A stretch of 48,522 nucleotides of DNA from positions 1 to 48,522 of the forward strand of contig CAIPLM010000049.1 of assembly GCA_903865895.1 (NCBI GenBank). The letters run 5' to 3'. A model generated the notes under the pieces. The model ran no database searches. It had not been told where the DNA came from and was given only the letters and a program-made list of their open reading frames with translations. This document shows, in pieces, positions 1 through 8,474 of the stretch. Position numbers and translations under genes: made by a program. This DNA is from an uncultured Rhodospirillales bacterium. GTDB lineage: Bacteria > Pseudomonadota > Alphaproteobacteria > Acetobacterales > Acetobacteraceae. Within the stretch, counting starts at the first letter, position 1; the number at the start of each line of letters is the position of its first letter.

Positions 1-59
1 CGGCCGAGCGCGGCCGCGCCGAAGCCGTCGCCGAACGCGGGCGCCGCGCCGCGCCCTGA
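1..59 (+). CDS. C-terminal end of an unidentified protein (5' end outside window)
   Basis: The third forward frame is open from the edge to a TGA at 57-59 and encodes an Ala/Arg/Glu-rich tail of 18 residues (begins AERGRAEAV). Nearly all its third codon positions are G or C, as in the real genes of this window, which favours coding. No domain can be recognised in so short a tail. The reverse strand is also open here, so strand assignment is only moderately secure. Confidence 0.35.
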   Translation, partial: AERGRAEAVAERGRRAAP

Positions 60-176
60 GGGCTGCGCGTGGCTGGCGGTCGGGTGCCGGCCGGGCGGTG
101 GCGCCGGGCCCGGGGCGGGTTCGCGGCGGCTGGGGTTTCGTTTCGATGTTGCCGGTCGGTGGGTGCGGCGGGCGGA

Positions 177-205
177 ATGGACTGCTTCGCTGCGCTCGCA
201 GTAAC
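177..205. repeat. Candidate dispersed repeat segment (TGCTTCGCTGCGCTCGCA core)
   Basis: The core reads TGGACTGCTTCGCTGCGCTC followed by GCAGTAACGG. Very similar short imperfect palindromes (ending GCAATGACGG) are, from memory, common dispersed intergenic repeats in proteobacterial genomes. Only this one copy is visible here, so its repeat status is recognition, not something shown within the window. Confidence 0.3.
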
Positions 206-364
206 GGGGGTGGGGGTTTGGGGGTTGGGCCGCGAGGGGGGCTCTTGCTGTCTCGCTGTCACGTTGTTCATCTTCGGCATGGCGGCTTCTGGCGATGTCC
301 GGCTCCGGAAAAGTCTTCCAGTCCTCTGTTGCTCCGTGGTGAATTCTCCTTCGCCCGGTGAATA

Positions 365-406
365 GAACAAAAACGGAATTATAAGCAAAAAATTCCTCTC
401 CGCAAC
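365..406 (-). promoter_or_regulatory. Leftward promoter with an SOS-like box (GAAC-N7-GAAT)
   Basis: On the reverse strand a perfect -10 TATAAT (383-378) lies 16 bases after TTGCGG (405-400). Overlapping and following the -10 is GAAC at 365-368, seven bases, then GAAT at 376-379. This is one base from the alphaproteobacterial LexA operator GAAC-N7-GAAC. No clear gene with a good ribosome binding site follows leftward; an ATG at 280-278 opens a Pro-rich frame that runs off the edge. The promoter may be a relic. Confidence 0.35.
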
Positions 407-430
407 ACGACAGACATCATAGAAGTCGGG

Positions 431-957
431 GATGATCTATCTGACCGACCCTTCCCCTTTGCCGGCCTGCTGATTGCGTCGCTGCTGCGCGACGTGATCA
501 TGCGGCTGCGTGGGGAGTTGGGGTTTGGGGATGGGACGCATCGGCGGGCGGCGATGTTGGTGCCGTTTCATGCCTATCTCGGGCGGGTGCTGGCGCGGTT
601 TGAGCGGATGGTGCGGCGGTCGGCTGGCGGTCGGGCGGGGTGTGCGGGCAGTTGGAGACGCTGCTGGCGCGGCCGGATATGGCGGGGATTCTGGCGCTGT
701 ATCCGCAGGCGCAGGCGATGTTTCGGCCGGTGTGCCATATGCTCGGGACTGCGGTGGCGTCGGTGCCGCCGTTGGCGCGGCGGGTGCGGGACATGTCTCA
801 GGCTGCCCCCCTCACCCCGGCCCTCTCCCCCAGAGGGGGCGAGGGAGGTCAGCCTGCGAGGCGCCTGACGCGCAGGGAGCGGGAGGCGAATGTGTGGTAT
901 TCGAATTCGGAGGGGAAGCCGATGAAGCTGCTGCCGCGGCGGTTGCCGCGGGGCTAG
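431..957 (+). pseudogene. Frameshifted remnant of a small unidentified protein
   Basis: One forward frame from about 431 to 620 reads like protein (contains LLIASLLRDVIMRLR and later HAYLGRVLARFERMVRR). From about 640 a different frame continues in similar style (LETLLARPDMAGILALYPQA, then MLGTAVASVPPLARRVRD). A single frameshift near 620-640 would join them into one product of roughly 110 residues. The second half then runs into a dispersed repeat at 803-848, which supplies a nonsense tail to the TAG at 957. I do not recognise the family. The frame change and the repeat at the 3' end argue for a decayed gene. Confidence 0.4.
803..848. repeat. Dispersed C-rich palindromic repeat, copy 1 (translates as PLTPALSPRGGEG)
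   Basis: CTGCCCCCCTCACCC is followed by a CCCTCTCCCCC / GGGGGCGAGGG hairpin. The reverse complement of 32258-32302 carries nearly the same sequence, so the element occurs at least twice in the window. This type is a widespread bacterial intergenic repeat whose translation (TPALSPRGGEG-like) often appears in mis-called proteins. It sits at the 3' end of a decayed gene. Confidence 0.65.
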
Positions 958-1003
958 GCGGGGTGGGGAGAGGTGCGTCGTATATGTTACGATATCGACA
1001 TTA

Positions 1004-3325
1004 TTAACGGGTATCCAACACCCCAACAATCGTCGGCGGCGCGGTTTTCAGGGAGGTGTAGCTGGTCAGCGGGCTGTCGATGGCGTCTTCGTCGAAGCGC
1101 TGCTTGATGCGGCGGTTGAGTTCGCGGCGCACCGCCCAGCGCTGGCCGGCGGTGGTTTTCATGCGGGCTTGCAGGATGAAGGCGCCGGCGACGAATTTGT
1201 CGAGGCCGAAGATCTCGATGTCCTCGCGGATGGCGTCGCGCCATTGCAGTTCGTTGCGCAGGCCTTGGGCGATGTCGCGCAGGATGCCGCTCACCTTGTC
1301 CTGGTCCTCGGTGAGGCCGATCGGCACTTCGAGCACCGCGTAGCCGAAATCGCGGGTCATGTTGGTGACGGTGGTCACGGCGCTGAAGGGGATGATGTGG
1401 ACCGAGCCGTCGAGCGCGCGGAGGCGGATGGTGCGGACGGAGAGCGCCTCGACGGAGCCCGAGAGGCCGCCGAGGGTGACGGCATCGCCGACCTGCATGG
1501 TGTTTTCGAGCAGCAGGAACAGGCCGGTGATGACGTCCTGCACCAGTTTCTGCGAGCCGAAGCCGATGGCGATGCCGAGCACGCCGGCGCCGGCCAGCAG
1601 GGGGGCGATGTTGACGCCGATCTCGCTCAGCACCATCAGCCCGGCGACCAGGGTGATGGTGACGAAGAGGGTGGTGCGCAGCATCGGCAGCAGGGTGCGC
1701 AGCCGGGCGGAGCGGGAGAGCTGGGCCTCGCGGGAGAGCTGGTCGAGATGGCGGCGGATGGCGGCGTTGGCGGATTCCCAGACGATCACCGCGATCAGCA
1801 GGGTGGCGCCGATGGTGCCGAGTGCGCCGAGCAGCCTGGCGCCGGGGTGGCCGGTGGCGAACCAGCCGAGCGCGTCGATATGCCAGGCCTCCATGATCGC
1901 CACTGCCGCGACGCCCCACACCGCGACATGCACCACGGCGCGGGCGAAGGGGTGATAGACGGAAAGGCGCTGGTCGATGTCGGGGTAGCGGCCGGTGATG
2001 TCGGCCGGCATCTTGGTCCAGCGGGCGAGCAAGGCGTGGCCGGCGGTGATCGCCCAGCGGGCGGCGAACAGGATCAGGCCGCTGAGCGCCACCACGCGCA
2101 GCAGCCGGGTGAAGCCGTCCGGCACCGCCAGCGCCCAGACCGCCCACAACGCGAGCAGGTAGAAGATCGCCGCGACATGCCAGAACGAGGCGGCGCGATT
2201 GCGCAGCATGGCCATGGGGCCCACCGCGTCGGGCTGGGCGCGCACCCAGCCCGAGACCACCGCGCGGTTCTGCAGGATGATGATCGACAGCATCAGGTAG
2301 ATCACCAGCACGACGATCTTCAGCAGTGCGTCATGCGCGATGCGGTAGAGGCCGAACAGCAGCCCGACCTCGGCGAGCGTGTAGCCGAACACGCCGACGG
2401 CGGCGATGCGGCGTGTCCAGCGGAGCGCATAGCTCGCGCTCTCCGGCGGCAGGGCGAACAGGCTCGGCCCGCCCGGCCCGGAGAGGGCGCGCAGCACGCC
2501 GGTGATGGCGCGGCAAGTGGCATAGGCATTGGTGAAGCCGAGGATCACCAGCCGCGCGATCGGCTGATGGCCAAGCTCGGTGCCGAGCAGCAAATAGCAG
2601 GCGGCGAGGAAGGCCAGCACCGGCAGCAGCAGCAGCACCAGTCGGCCAAGCACCGCGGGGGTGCGCCGCAGCATCGCCCAGGGCAAAGGGGAGGGCGGCG
2701 GCAGCAGCTCGGATTGCCCAGCCTCGGCCTCGGCAATGCCGGCGAGCCCGGGATCGGCCGTCTCGCCGGCGCGGCGGGTCAGGGCGGCGAGCGGCCGGGC
2801 GAGCAGGCGGCGTGCGGCCCATTGCGCGGCCAACCCGCCGCCGATCACCAGCACCAAGCGCCAGGCGGTTTCGAACAGCTGGTTGCGCGACCAGGGATCG
2901 TTCAGCAACTGCTGCACGAAACTCACCAGCAGCGGGAAATCGGTGATGGTGCGCACGGTATGCACGAAATCCGCGCTCAGCTCGTTCAACCGGTGCGACA
3001 CGTCGACGATGAGCTGGGCGCCGACGCTGTCGGGTGCGAGCTGGATGGCAGCCTCACGCCCGGCATCGGCCGCCGGCGGCGTGGCGGCCGGGGCGGGTGG
3101 CGGGGCAGGGGGGGCGGCGGCTGGGATGGTGGGGGTTGGGATGGTGGGGGCCACCTTGGCGAGCGCCTCCAGCACGGTGATGAGCTGGGCGCGCTTCGCC
3201 GGGTCCTTCAGCAGCTCCAGCACCTGCTGGCTCTGCGCCGCGGTTGGCCCGGCGGCGGGCGTTGCCGGCGCCTGTGCATGGGCGGGCAGGGCGAGGGCGA
3301 GCAGGAGGAACAGCAGGCGGATCAT
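1004..3325 (-). CDS. Mechanosensitive ion channel, MscS family (YbiO-like)
   Basis: A 773-residue inner-membrane channel that would open under membrane tension to release solutes during osmotic downshock. It has an N-terminal signal peptide (MIRLLFLLLALALPAHAQ), a Pro/Ala-rich periplasmic stretch to about residue 90, several predicted membrane helices, and a C-terminal MscS core. The pore-lining helix region reads GVNIAPLLAGAGVLGIAIGF, followed by the beta domain (GDAVTLGGLSGSVEALSVRT). Signal peptide, length and layout resemble E. coli YbiO (741 aa) more than the 286-aa MscS. The frame stays open upstream to 3772, but the signal peptide fixes the start at 3325. It is divergent from the HIG1 gene. 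Confidence 0.88.
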   Translation of the reverse strand: MIRLLFLLLALALPAHAQAPATPAAGPTAAQSQQVLELLKDPAKRAQLITVLEALAKVAPTIPTPTIPAAAPPAPPPAPAATPPAADAGREAAIQLAPDSVGAQLIVDVSHRLNELSADFVHTVRTITDFPLLVSFVQQLLNDPWSRNQLFETAWRLVLVIGGGLAAQWAARRLLARPLAALTRRAGETADPGLAGIAEAEAGQSELLPPPSPLPWAMLRRTPAVLGRLVLLLLPVLAFLAACYLLLGTELGHQPIARLVILGFTNAYATCRAITGVLRALSGPGGPSLFALPPESASYALRWTRRIAAVGVFGYTLAEVGLLFGLYRIAHDALLKIVVLVIYLMLSIIILQNRAVVSGWVRAQPDAVGPMAMLRNRAASFWHVAAIFYLLALWAVWALAVPDGFTRLLRVVALSGLILFAARWAITAGHALLARWTKMPADITGRYPDIDQRLSVYHPFARAVVHVAVWGVAAVAIMEAWHIDALGWFATGHPGARLLGALGTIGATLLIAVIVWESANAAIRRHLDQLSREAQLSRSARLRTLLPMLRTTLFVTITLVAGLMVLSEIGVNIAPLLAGAGVLGIAIGFGSQKLVQDVITGLFLLLENTMQVGDAVTLGGLSGSVEALSVRTIRLRALDGSVHIIPFSAVTTVTNMTRDFGYAVLEVPIGLTEDQDKVSGILRDIAQGLRNELQWRDAIREDIEIFGLDKFVAGAFILQARMKTTAGQRWAVRRELNRRIKQRFDEDAIDSPLTSYTSLKTAPPTIVGVLDTR

Positions 3326-3422
3326 CGGGGATGGGCTCTCATGCGTCTGGTGCTCGGGTTCGGCGGCGGCTTCCCGCGCGTGGCGGGATGCATGGCAGCG
3401 GGTTTCGCCTATATTATGGCGC

Positions 3423-3617
3423 ATGAACACGTTCCTCACCGTACTTTTGATCCTCGCGATGCTCGGCACCCTCGGCGTGATGCTGGCCGGCATGATCGGC
3501 ATGGGCCGCAGCGAGGGGGACCCGATGCGCTCCAACCGCCTCATGCGGTGGCGGGTGATTCTCCAGGCGACGGCTCTGGTGCTGGCGGTGTTGCTGATCA
3601 GCATGTTGAAATCATGA
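3423..3617 (+). CDS. HIG1-domain (twin transmembrane) mini-protein
   Basis: A 64-residue protein with two hydrophobic helices (about residues 4-26 and 46-62) joined by a short basic loop. The loop holds RWRVILQ, which fits the R-x-R-x3-Q part of the HIG1 (hypoxia-induced gene 1) signature. Alphaproteobacterial HIG1 proteins associate with cytochrome oxidase. The gene commonly lies just before etfBA in this class, often with a cobalamin adenosyltransferase between them; that gene is absent here. No Shine-Dalgarno precedes the ATG, and TATATT at 3410-3415 sits about 7 bases upstream, so the mRNA may be leaderless. Confidence 0.75.
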   Translation: MNTFLTVLLILAMLGTLGVMLAGMIGMGRSEGDPMRSNRLMRWRVILQATALVLAVLLISMLKS

Positions 3618-3643
3618 GGGGTTTTGGGCCGGGGCAGGGCGGT

Positions 3644-3673
3644 TTGACATCGGCCACGGGCCGCCACTAAGTT
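3644..3673 (+). promoter_or_regulatory. Candidate promoter for the etfBA operon
   Basis: A perfect -35 TTGACA (3644-3649) is followed after 18 bases by a weak -10-like TAAGTT (3668-3673). It lies in the only gap before etfB and would give a leader of about 95 bases. Confidence 0.4.
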
Positions 3674-3677
3674 CCGG

Positions 3678-3707
3678 CCGTTTTTCTTCGCAGGTGCGAA
3701 AAGACGG
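3678..3707 (+). other. Imperfect hairpin in the etfBA leader
   Basis: CCGTTTTTCTTCGCA and TGCGAAAAGACGG are inverted copies around a 2-base centre, with a perfect TTCGCA/TGCGAA core. It lies between the candidate promoter and etfB. It could be a leader structure or operator; no known riboswitch is recognised. Confidence 0.3.
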
Positions 3708-3775
3708 GGGCGCTCAGGCGCGCTGGACCCGTCGGACAGCACCGGGGCATCTTCCAGGAAGCGGCGCGTCACCCC

Positions 3776-4525
3776 ATGAAAATTCTAGTCCCCGTCAAGC
3801 GGGTCGTCGATTACAACGTCAAGGTCCGGGTCAAGTCGGACGGCACCGGGGTGGAAACCGCCGGGGTGAAAATGAGCATGAACCCCTTCGACGAAATCGC
3901 CGTCGAGGAAGCGGTGCGGCTGAAGGAAAAGGGCGTGGCCACCGAGATCATCGCGGTCTCGCTGGGCGTCGCGGCCTGCGCCGAGACGATCCGCACCGCG
4001 CTCGCAATGGGCGCCGATCGCGGCATCCTGGTTGAGAGCGATGCCGATCTGCAGCCGCTCGCGGTGGCCAAGATGCTGAAGGCGATCGCCGAGAAGGAAG
4101 GCCCCGGCCTCATCATCCTCGGCAAGCAGGCGATCGACGACGACATGTCGGCGACCGGCCAGATGCTCGCCGCGCTGCTGGGCTGGGCCCAGGGCACGTT
4201 TGCCAGCAAAATCACCGTCGAGGGCGACAAGCTGACGGTGACGCGTGAGGTCGATGGCGGTCTCGAGACCGTCTCGCTCAACATGCCGGCGATCGTGACG
4301 ACCGATCTGCGCCTCAACGAGCCGCGCTATGCCTCACTGCCCAACATCATGAAGGCGCGCAAGAAGCCGATCGAGACCATTAAGCCGGCCGATCTCGGCG
4401 TCGATCCGGCGCCGCGCCTCACGGTGGTGAAGGTGGACGAGCCGCCGAAGCGCCAGGCCGGCGTGAAGGTGGGTTCGGTGGCCGAACTCGTGGCCAAGCT
4501 CAAGAACGAAGCGAAGGTGATCTGA
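3776..4525 (+). CDS. etfB: Electron transfer flavoprotein, beta subunit
   Basis: A 249-residue EtfB. With EtfA it accepts electrons from acyl-CoA and related dehydrogenases and passes them through ETF:ubiquinone oxidoreductase to the respiratory chain. The N-terminus ([19 protein letters not shown]), the [17 protein letters not shown] segment and the C-terminal basic helix (MKARKKPIE) are typical, and the length is that of the family. The gene is 2 bases upstream of etfA and starts the etfB-etfA-hbd-esterase-oxidoreductase run. The Shine-Dalgarno is weak (AGGAAG about 15 bases upstream). Confidence 0.96.
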   Translation: MKILVPVKRVVDYNVKVRVKSDGTGVETAGVKMSMNPFDEIAVEEAVRLKEKGVATEIIAVSLGVAACAETIRTALAMGADRGILVESDADLQPLAVAKMLKAIAEKEGPGLIILGKQAIDDDMSATGQMLAALLGWAQGTFASKITVEGDKLTVTREVDGGLETVSLNMPAIVTTDLRLNEPRYASLPNIMKARKKPIETIKPADLGVDPAPRLTVVKVDEPPKRQAGVKVGSVAELVAKLKNEAKVI

Positions 4526-4527
4526 CC

Positions 4528-5463
4528 ATGACGTCCCTGGTTCTCCTCGAACACGAAGCCGGTTCGATCAAGCAGCCCTCGCGCTCCGCCGTGGCCGCCG
4601 CCGTGCAGCTCGGTGAAACCCATGTGCTTGTCGCAGGCCTCGGCATCGCCGCCGCCGCCGCTGCCGCCGCCAAGATTCCGGGCGTGGCCAAGGTGCTGGT
4701 GGCCGATGCCGCCGAGTACGACCACGCCATGGCCGAGCCGATGGCCGCCCTGCTGATCGCGCTTGCGCCGAACTACTCGCACCTGCTCGCCGCCACCACC
4801 GCGGTGGGCAAGAACGTGATGCCCCGCGTCGCCGCCCTGCTCGACAGCCAGCCGATCAGCGACATCGCCGGCGTGGTGGATGCCGATACCTTCGTGCGCC
4901 CGATCTACGCGGGCAACGCGCTGGCGACCGTGAAGTCGTCGGATGCGAAGAAGGTGATCACCGTGCGCGCCGCGAGCTTCGACCCCGTGGCCGCCGAGGG
5001 CGGTTCGGCCGCCATCGAGGCGATCGCCGCCGTCGGCGCGCCGTCGATCTCCACCTTCATCTCGGCCGAACTCTCCAAGTCCGAGCGCCCCGAACTTACC
5101 GCCGCGCGCGTGGTGATTTCGGGTGGCCGTGGCATGCAGAACGGCGACAACTTCAAGCTGCTTGAGCCGATCGCCGACAAGCTCGGCGCCGCCGTCGGTG
5201 CCTCGCGCGCCGCGGTGGATGCGGGCTTCGTGCCGAACGACTATCAGGTCGGCCAGACCGGCAAGATCGTCGCCCCCGAGCTCTATGTCGCGGTCGGCAT
5301 CTCCGGCGCCATCCAGCATCTCGCGGGGATGAAGGACAGCAAGGTGATCGTCGCCATCAACAAGGACGAGGAGGCGCCGATCTTCCAGGTGGCCGATTAT
5401 GGCCTGGTGGCGGATTTGTTCGTCGCCCTGCCGGAACTCGCCGCCGAGCTGGAGCGCGGCTGA
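4528..5463 (+). CDS. etfA: Electron transfer flavoprotein, alpha subunit
   Basis: A 311-residue EtfA, which carries the FAD of the ETF heterodimer. The N-terminal domain starts [15 protein letters not shown]. The C-terminal FAD domain shows [19 protein letters not shown], then [40 protein letters not shown] and [16 protein letters not shown], all classic EtfA motifs. It follows etfB by 2 bases and its TGA directly abuts the GTG of the next gene, so the three genes are almost certainly co-transcribed. Confidence 0.96.
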   Translation: MTSLVLLEHEAGSIKQPSRSAVAAAVQLGETHVLVAGLGIAAAAAAAAKIPGVAKVLVADAAEYDHAMAEPMAALLIALAPNYSHLLAATTAVGKNVMPRVAALLDSQPISDIAGVVDADTFVRPIYAGNALATVKSSDAKKVITVRAASFDPVAAEGGSAAIEAIAAVGAPSISTFISAELSKSERPELTAARVVISGGRGMQNGDNFKLLEPIADKLGAAVGASRAAVDAGFVPNDYQVGQTGKIVAPELYVAVGISGAIQHLAGMKDSKVIVAINKDEEAPIFQVADYGLVADLFVALPELAAELERG

Positions 5464-6387
5464 GTGCCGGCAGATACGGGCGTGTCCGTCGCCGACACGC
5501 AGCTGACCTCTCCGGCGATCAGCAGTGTCGGCGTCGTGGGGGCGGGCCAGATGGGCAGCGGGATAGCCCATGTCTGCGCGCTCTCCGGCCTGCCGGTGAT
5601 CCTGCTCGATGTGAAGGCCGATGCGCTTGAAAAGGCGCTCGGCGTGATCGGCCGCAACATGGATCGCCAGGTAGGCCGCAATCTGATCACGCCGATCGAG
5701 AAGGCCGAGGCGCTGGGCCGCATCGCCACCGCGACCGACTATGCCGCCTTCGGGGACACCGATCTCGTCATCGAGGCGGCGACCGAGAAGGAAGATGTGA
5801 AGCGGGCGATCTACAAGGTGCTGACGCCGCACCTGAAGCCCTCCTGCATGATCGCCTCCAACACCTCCTCGATCTCCATCACCCGGCTCGGTGCCAGCAC
5901 CGATCGGGCGGAGAAGTTCATCGGCATGCATTTCATGAACCCGGTTCCGGTCATGAAGCTGGTGGAGCTGATCCGCGGCATCGCCACCGATGAGCCGACC
6001 TTTCAGGCCACCCAAGCGCTGGCGGCGCGGCTGAACAAGATCACCGCGGTGTCGGAGGATTTCCCGGCCTTCATCGTAAACCGCATCCTGGTGCCGATGA
6101 TCAACGAGGCGGTCTATACGCTCTACGAAGGCGTGGGCTCGGTCTCGGCGATCGACAGCGCGATGCGGCTCGGGGCCAATCACCCGATGGGGCCGCTGGA
6201 GCTGGCGGATTTCATCGGGCTCGATACCTGCCTCTCCATCATGCAGGTGCTGCATGATGGGCTGTCCGACAGCAAGTACCGGCCCTGCCCGCTGCTGGTG
6301 AAGTATGTCGAGGCTGGCTGGCTCGGCCGCAAAACCAATCGCGGCTTCTACGACTACACCCAGACCCCGCCGCGCCCGACCCGGTAA
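5464..6387 (+). CDS. hbdA: 3-hydroxybutyryl-CoA dehydrogenase (3-hydroxyacyl-CoA dehydrogenase family)
   Basis: A 307-residue NAD-dependent enzyme oxidising (S)-3-hydroxyacyl-CoA to 3-oxoacyl-CoA in beta-oxidation or butanoate/PHB metabolism. The Rossmann motif GAGQMGSG is at residues 26-33. [26 protein letters not shown] and [17 protein letters not shown] are family signatures, with the catalytic His in the last. The C-terminal domain contains [17 protein letters not shown] take the GTG directly after the etfA stop, with GGAG 10 bases upstream; a second in-frame GTG at 5482 is possible. The etfB-etfA-hbd order is conserved in alphaproteobacteria. Confidence 0.92.
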   Translation: MPADTGVSVADTQLTSPAISSVGVVGAGQMGSGIAHVCALSGLPVILLDVKADALEKALGVIGRNMDRQVGRNLITPIEKAEALGRIATATDYAAFGDTDLVIEAATEKEDVKRAIYKVLTPHLKPSCMIASNTSSISITRLGASTDRAEKFIGMHFMNPVPVMKLVELIRGIATDEPTFQATQALAARLNKITAVSEDFPAFIVNRILVPMINEAVYTLYEGVGSVSAIDSAMRLGANHPMGPLELADFIGLDTCLSIMQVLHDGLSDSKYRPCPLLVKYVEAGWLGRKTNRGFYDYTQTPPRPTR

Positions 6388-6392
6388 CCGGT

Positions 6393-7322
6393 GTGGCGAG
6401 CTGGCAAGCCCGCCTTCTCTGCGCCTTCCTGAAACTGACCATGAAGCGGGCCGGATGCAAACCGTTCGACCCGCTGGTGGTGCGAAAGCGGCTGAGCGGC
6501 CGGCCCGGTTCCAAATACATTCCGCCGGGCTGGACCGTGACGCCGAACCACCTCGGTGGCGTGCCCTGCGAGGTTGCGGCGCGGCCGGGCGTGCGGAGCG
6601 ATCTCGCGGTGCTCTATCTGCACGGCGGCGGCTATTTCTTCGGCTCCCCGCTCACCCACCGCCCGCTGGTCCTGGCGATGGCCGATGTGGCTGACGCCCC
6701 CGGCTTCGTGCTTGACTACCGGCTCGCGCCCGAGCATCCGTTTCCCGCCGCGCTCGATGATGCGCTGGCCGCCTATCGCGCGCTCTCGGCCAAGCGCTCA
6801 GTGCTGATCGCCGGGGATTCCGCGGGGGGTGGGCTGGCTCTGGCGCTCGCCAGCGCCGTGCGTGAGGCGGGCCTGCCGCCGCCGGTTGCCATCGTCGCCT
6901 TTTCGCCATGGACCGATCTCGCCAATACCGGCGCCGCGGTGGTGGAGAACGCGCAGCGCTGCGCGATGTTCACCGCCCCCGCCTTGCACCAGGCCGCCGG
7001 GCTTTATCTCGCCGGCGCCGATCCGGCCGATCCCCGCGCTTCGCCGCTGCATGCCGATCTCTCGGGCCTGCCGCCGCTGCTGCTGTTCGCCGGCAGCGAC
7101 GAGATGATGCGCGACGACACCACCCGCCTCGCCGAACGGGCGCGCGCGGCGGGCGTCGATGTGGATATGCATCTGGAGCCGGGGGTGCCGCATGTCTGGC
7201 CGATGTTCGCGCGCTATCTGCCGGAAGGGCGTGCGGCGCTCCGCGTGGTCCGTGCGTTCATCCAGCGCGTAGCCCCCTGGCATCCGCGTACGCGCGGGGC
7301 GATACTGCGACGATTCATGTAG
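6393..7322 (+). CDS. Alpha/beta hydrolase, hormone-sensitive-lipase type esterase
   Basis: A 309-residue esterase of the HSL (bacterial family IV) group. It has the oxyanion motif HGGG at residues 77-80, the nucleophile elbow GDSAG with Ser143, Asp236 in GSDEMM and His267 in GVPHVWP, so the triad is complete. There is no signal peptide, so it should act in the cytoplasm on short acyl esters. It begins 5 bases after hbd with a GTG start, suggesting co-transcription with the ETF genes. The substrate cannot be told from sequence. Confidence 0.88.
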   Translation: MASWQARLLCAFLKLTMKRAGCKPFDPLVVRKRLSGRPGSKYIPPGWTVTPNHLGGVPCEVAARPGVRSDLAVLYLHGGGYFFGSPLTHRPLVLAMADVADAPGFVLDYRLAPEHPFPAALDDALAAYRALSAKRSVLIAGDSAGGGLALALASAVREAGLPPPVAIVAFSPWTDLANTGAAVVENAQRCAMFTAPALHQAAGLYLAGADPADPRASPLHADLSGLPPLLLFAGSDEMMRDDTTRLAERARAAGVDVDMHLEPGVPHVWPMFARYLPEGRAALRVVRAFIQRVAPWHPRTRGAILRRFM

Positions 7323-7332
7323 GGAAGCGACA

Positions 7333-8472
7333 ATGACGGTTCGGCGCATCGGCATCATCATCAACGGCGCCACCGGGCGGATCGGCACCACGCAGCACGT
7401 CCGCAACCTCATGGCGATCCGCGCCGATGGCGGGCTCGCGTTGGGCAATGGCGACCGGCTGATGCCGGACCTGCTGCTGGCCGGCCGCGATGCCGGGCGG
7501 CTGGAGGCGCTGGCGACCGCCAATGGCGGGCTGCGCTGGACCACCGACCTCGCCGCCGCCCTGGCCGGGCCGGACGAGATTTTCATGGATTGCTCCGCCA
7601 CTGGCGGCCGGCCGGAGCTGGTGCGCCGGGCGATCGCCGCCGGCAAGCACATCCATGTCGAGAAACCCACCGCTGCCACCGCCGCCGAGGCGATGGAACT
7701 CGCCCGCCTCGCCGCTGCTGCAGGGGTGAAGCACGGGGTGATCCAGGACAAGCTGTTCCTGCCCGGCTTCGCCAAGCTGATGTTCCTCAAGAAATCCGGC
7801 TTCTTCGGCCGCATCGTCAGCGCCCACATCGACGCCGGCTCATGGATTTTCGACGGCGAATTGCAGACCGGCCAGCGCCCGAGCTGGAACTATCGCAAGG
7901 CCGATGGTGGCGGTCTCGCGCTCGATATGATGGCCCATTGGCGCTATATGATCGACCGCCTGGCCGCCCCGGTGGAACGCGTCGCCGCGCAAATCAGCAC
8001 CGCCCTACCGCGGCGCATCGATGAGGCCGGCCGGGCCTATGACGTTGACGTCGAGGACACCGTGCACGCCCTGCTCACGCTGGAGGGCGGCATCCCCGCC
8101 ACCATCAGCAACTCCTGGGCCACACGGGTGCGGCGCGACGATACGATGTGCGTGCAGATTGACGGCACGCTCGGTTCGGCCATCGCCGGGCGCAACCGCT
8201 GCTTCACCCAATCCGCCGCCAATACGCCGGAGGCTTTCGCCGGCGCCGCCGCAGGGCTCGATCTCTACCGCGACTGGGCGGAAATGCCGGAGACACTGCC
8301 GGCGGTGCCGCCCTTCCGCCAGTGCTGGGAGCTGTTCCTCCGCCATGTCGGCGAGGACGCCCCCTATCTGCCGACGCTGGTGGAGGGCGCCAAGGCGGTG
8401 CAGCTGGCGGAGCTCGTCTATCGCAGCCACGCGGAGGGGCGCTGGGTCACCGCCGAACGCCTCAGCCTGTAG
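7333..8472 (+). CDS. Gfo/Idh/MocA-family oxidoreductase
   Basis: A 379-residue NAD(P)-dependent dehydrogenase. The N-terminal nucleotide fold starts RRIGIIINGATGRIGTTQH, a slightly unusual glycine motif for the family. The family signature HVEKPTAA follows the fold, as expected for the EKP motif. The C-terminal beta-sheet domain contains DVDVEDTVHALLTLEGGIPA. Members usually oxidise or reduce sugars, inositols or related polyols. It is the last gene of the etfB-led run (10-base gap) and meets the next gene tail to tail, 2 bases apart. GGGAAG before the ATG is the ribosome binding site. Substrate unknown. Confidence 0.85.
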   Translation: MTVRRIGIIINGATGRIGTTQHVRNLMAIRADGGLALGNGDRLMPDLLLAGRDAGRLEALATANGGLRWTTDLAAALAGPDEIFMDCSATGGRPELVRRAIAAGKHIHVEKPTAATAAEAMELARLAAAAGVKHGVIQDKLFLPGFAKLMFLKKSGFFGRIVSAHIDAGSWIFDGELQTGQRPSWNYRKADGGGLALDMMAHWRYMIDRLAAPVERVAAQISTALPRRIDEAGRAYDVDVEDTVHALLTLEGGIPATISNSWATRVRRDDTMCVQIDGTLGSAIAGRNRCFTQSAANTPEAFAGAAAGLDLYRDWAEMPETLPAVPPFRQCWELFLRHVGEDAPYLPTLVEGAKAVQLAELVYRSHAEGRWVTAERLSL

Positions 8473-8474
8473 AA

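Larger units (their letters stand above)
60..430. other. Non-coding stretch, left edge
   Basis: I see no convincing gene between the TGA at 59 and the gene remnant near 431. The stretch holds a dispersed-repeat-like segment (about 177-205), a G-rich tract with four G runs (206-229) and an AT-rich promoter-like patch (365-406). Short open frames on both strands are rich in Pro, Arg, Gly and Trp and lack ribosome binding sites. Confidence 0.5.

Noticed and set aside
1-280. Leftward Pro/Arg-rich frame from the ATG at 280-278
   Set aside because: Low-complexity composition, no ribosome binding site and passage through repeat-like sequence; kept only as a note to the leftward promoter.
1169-3670. 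An 833-codon open frame opposite the mechanosensitive channel gene
   Set aside because: It is antisense to a gene with clear MscS motifs and has an odd His/Gln/Gly-rich composition with no domain; open antisense frames are expected at this GC content.
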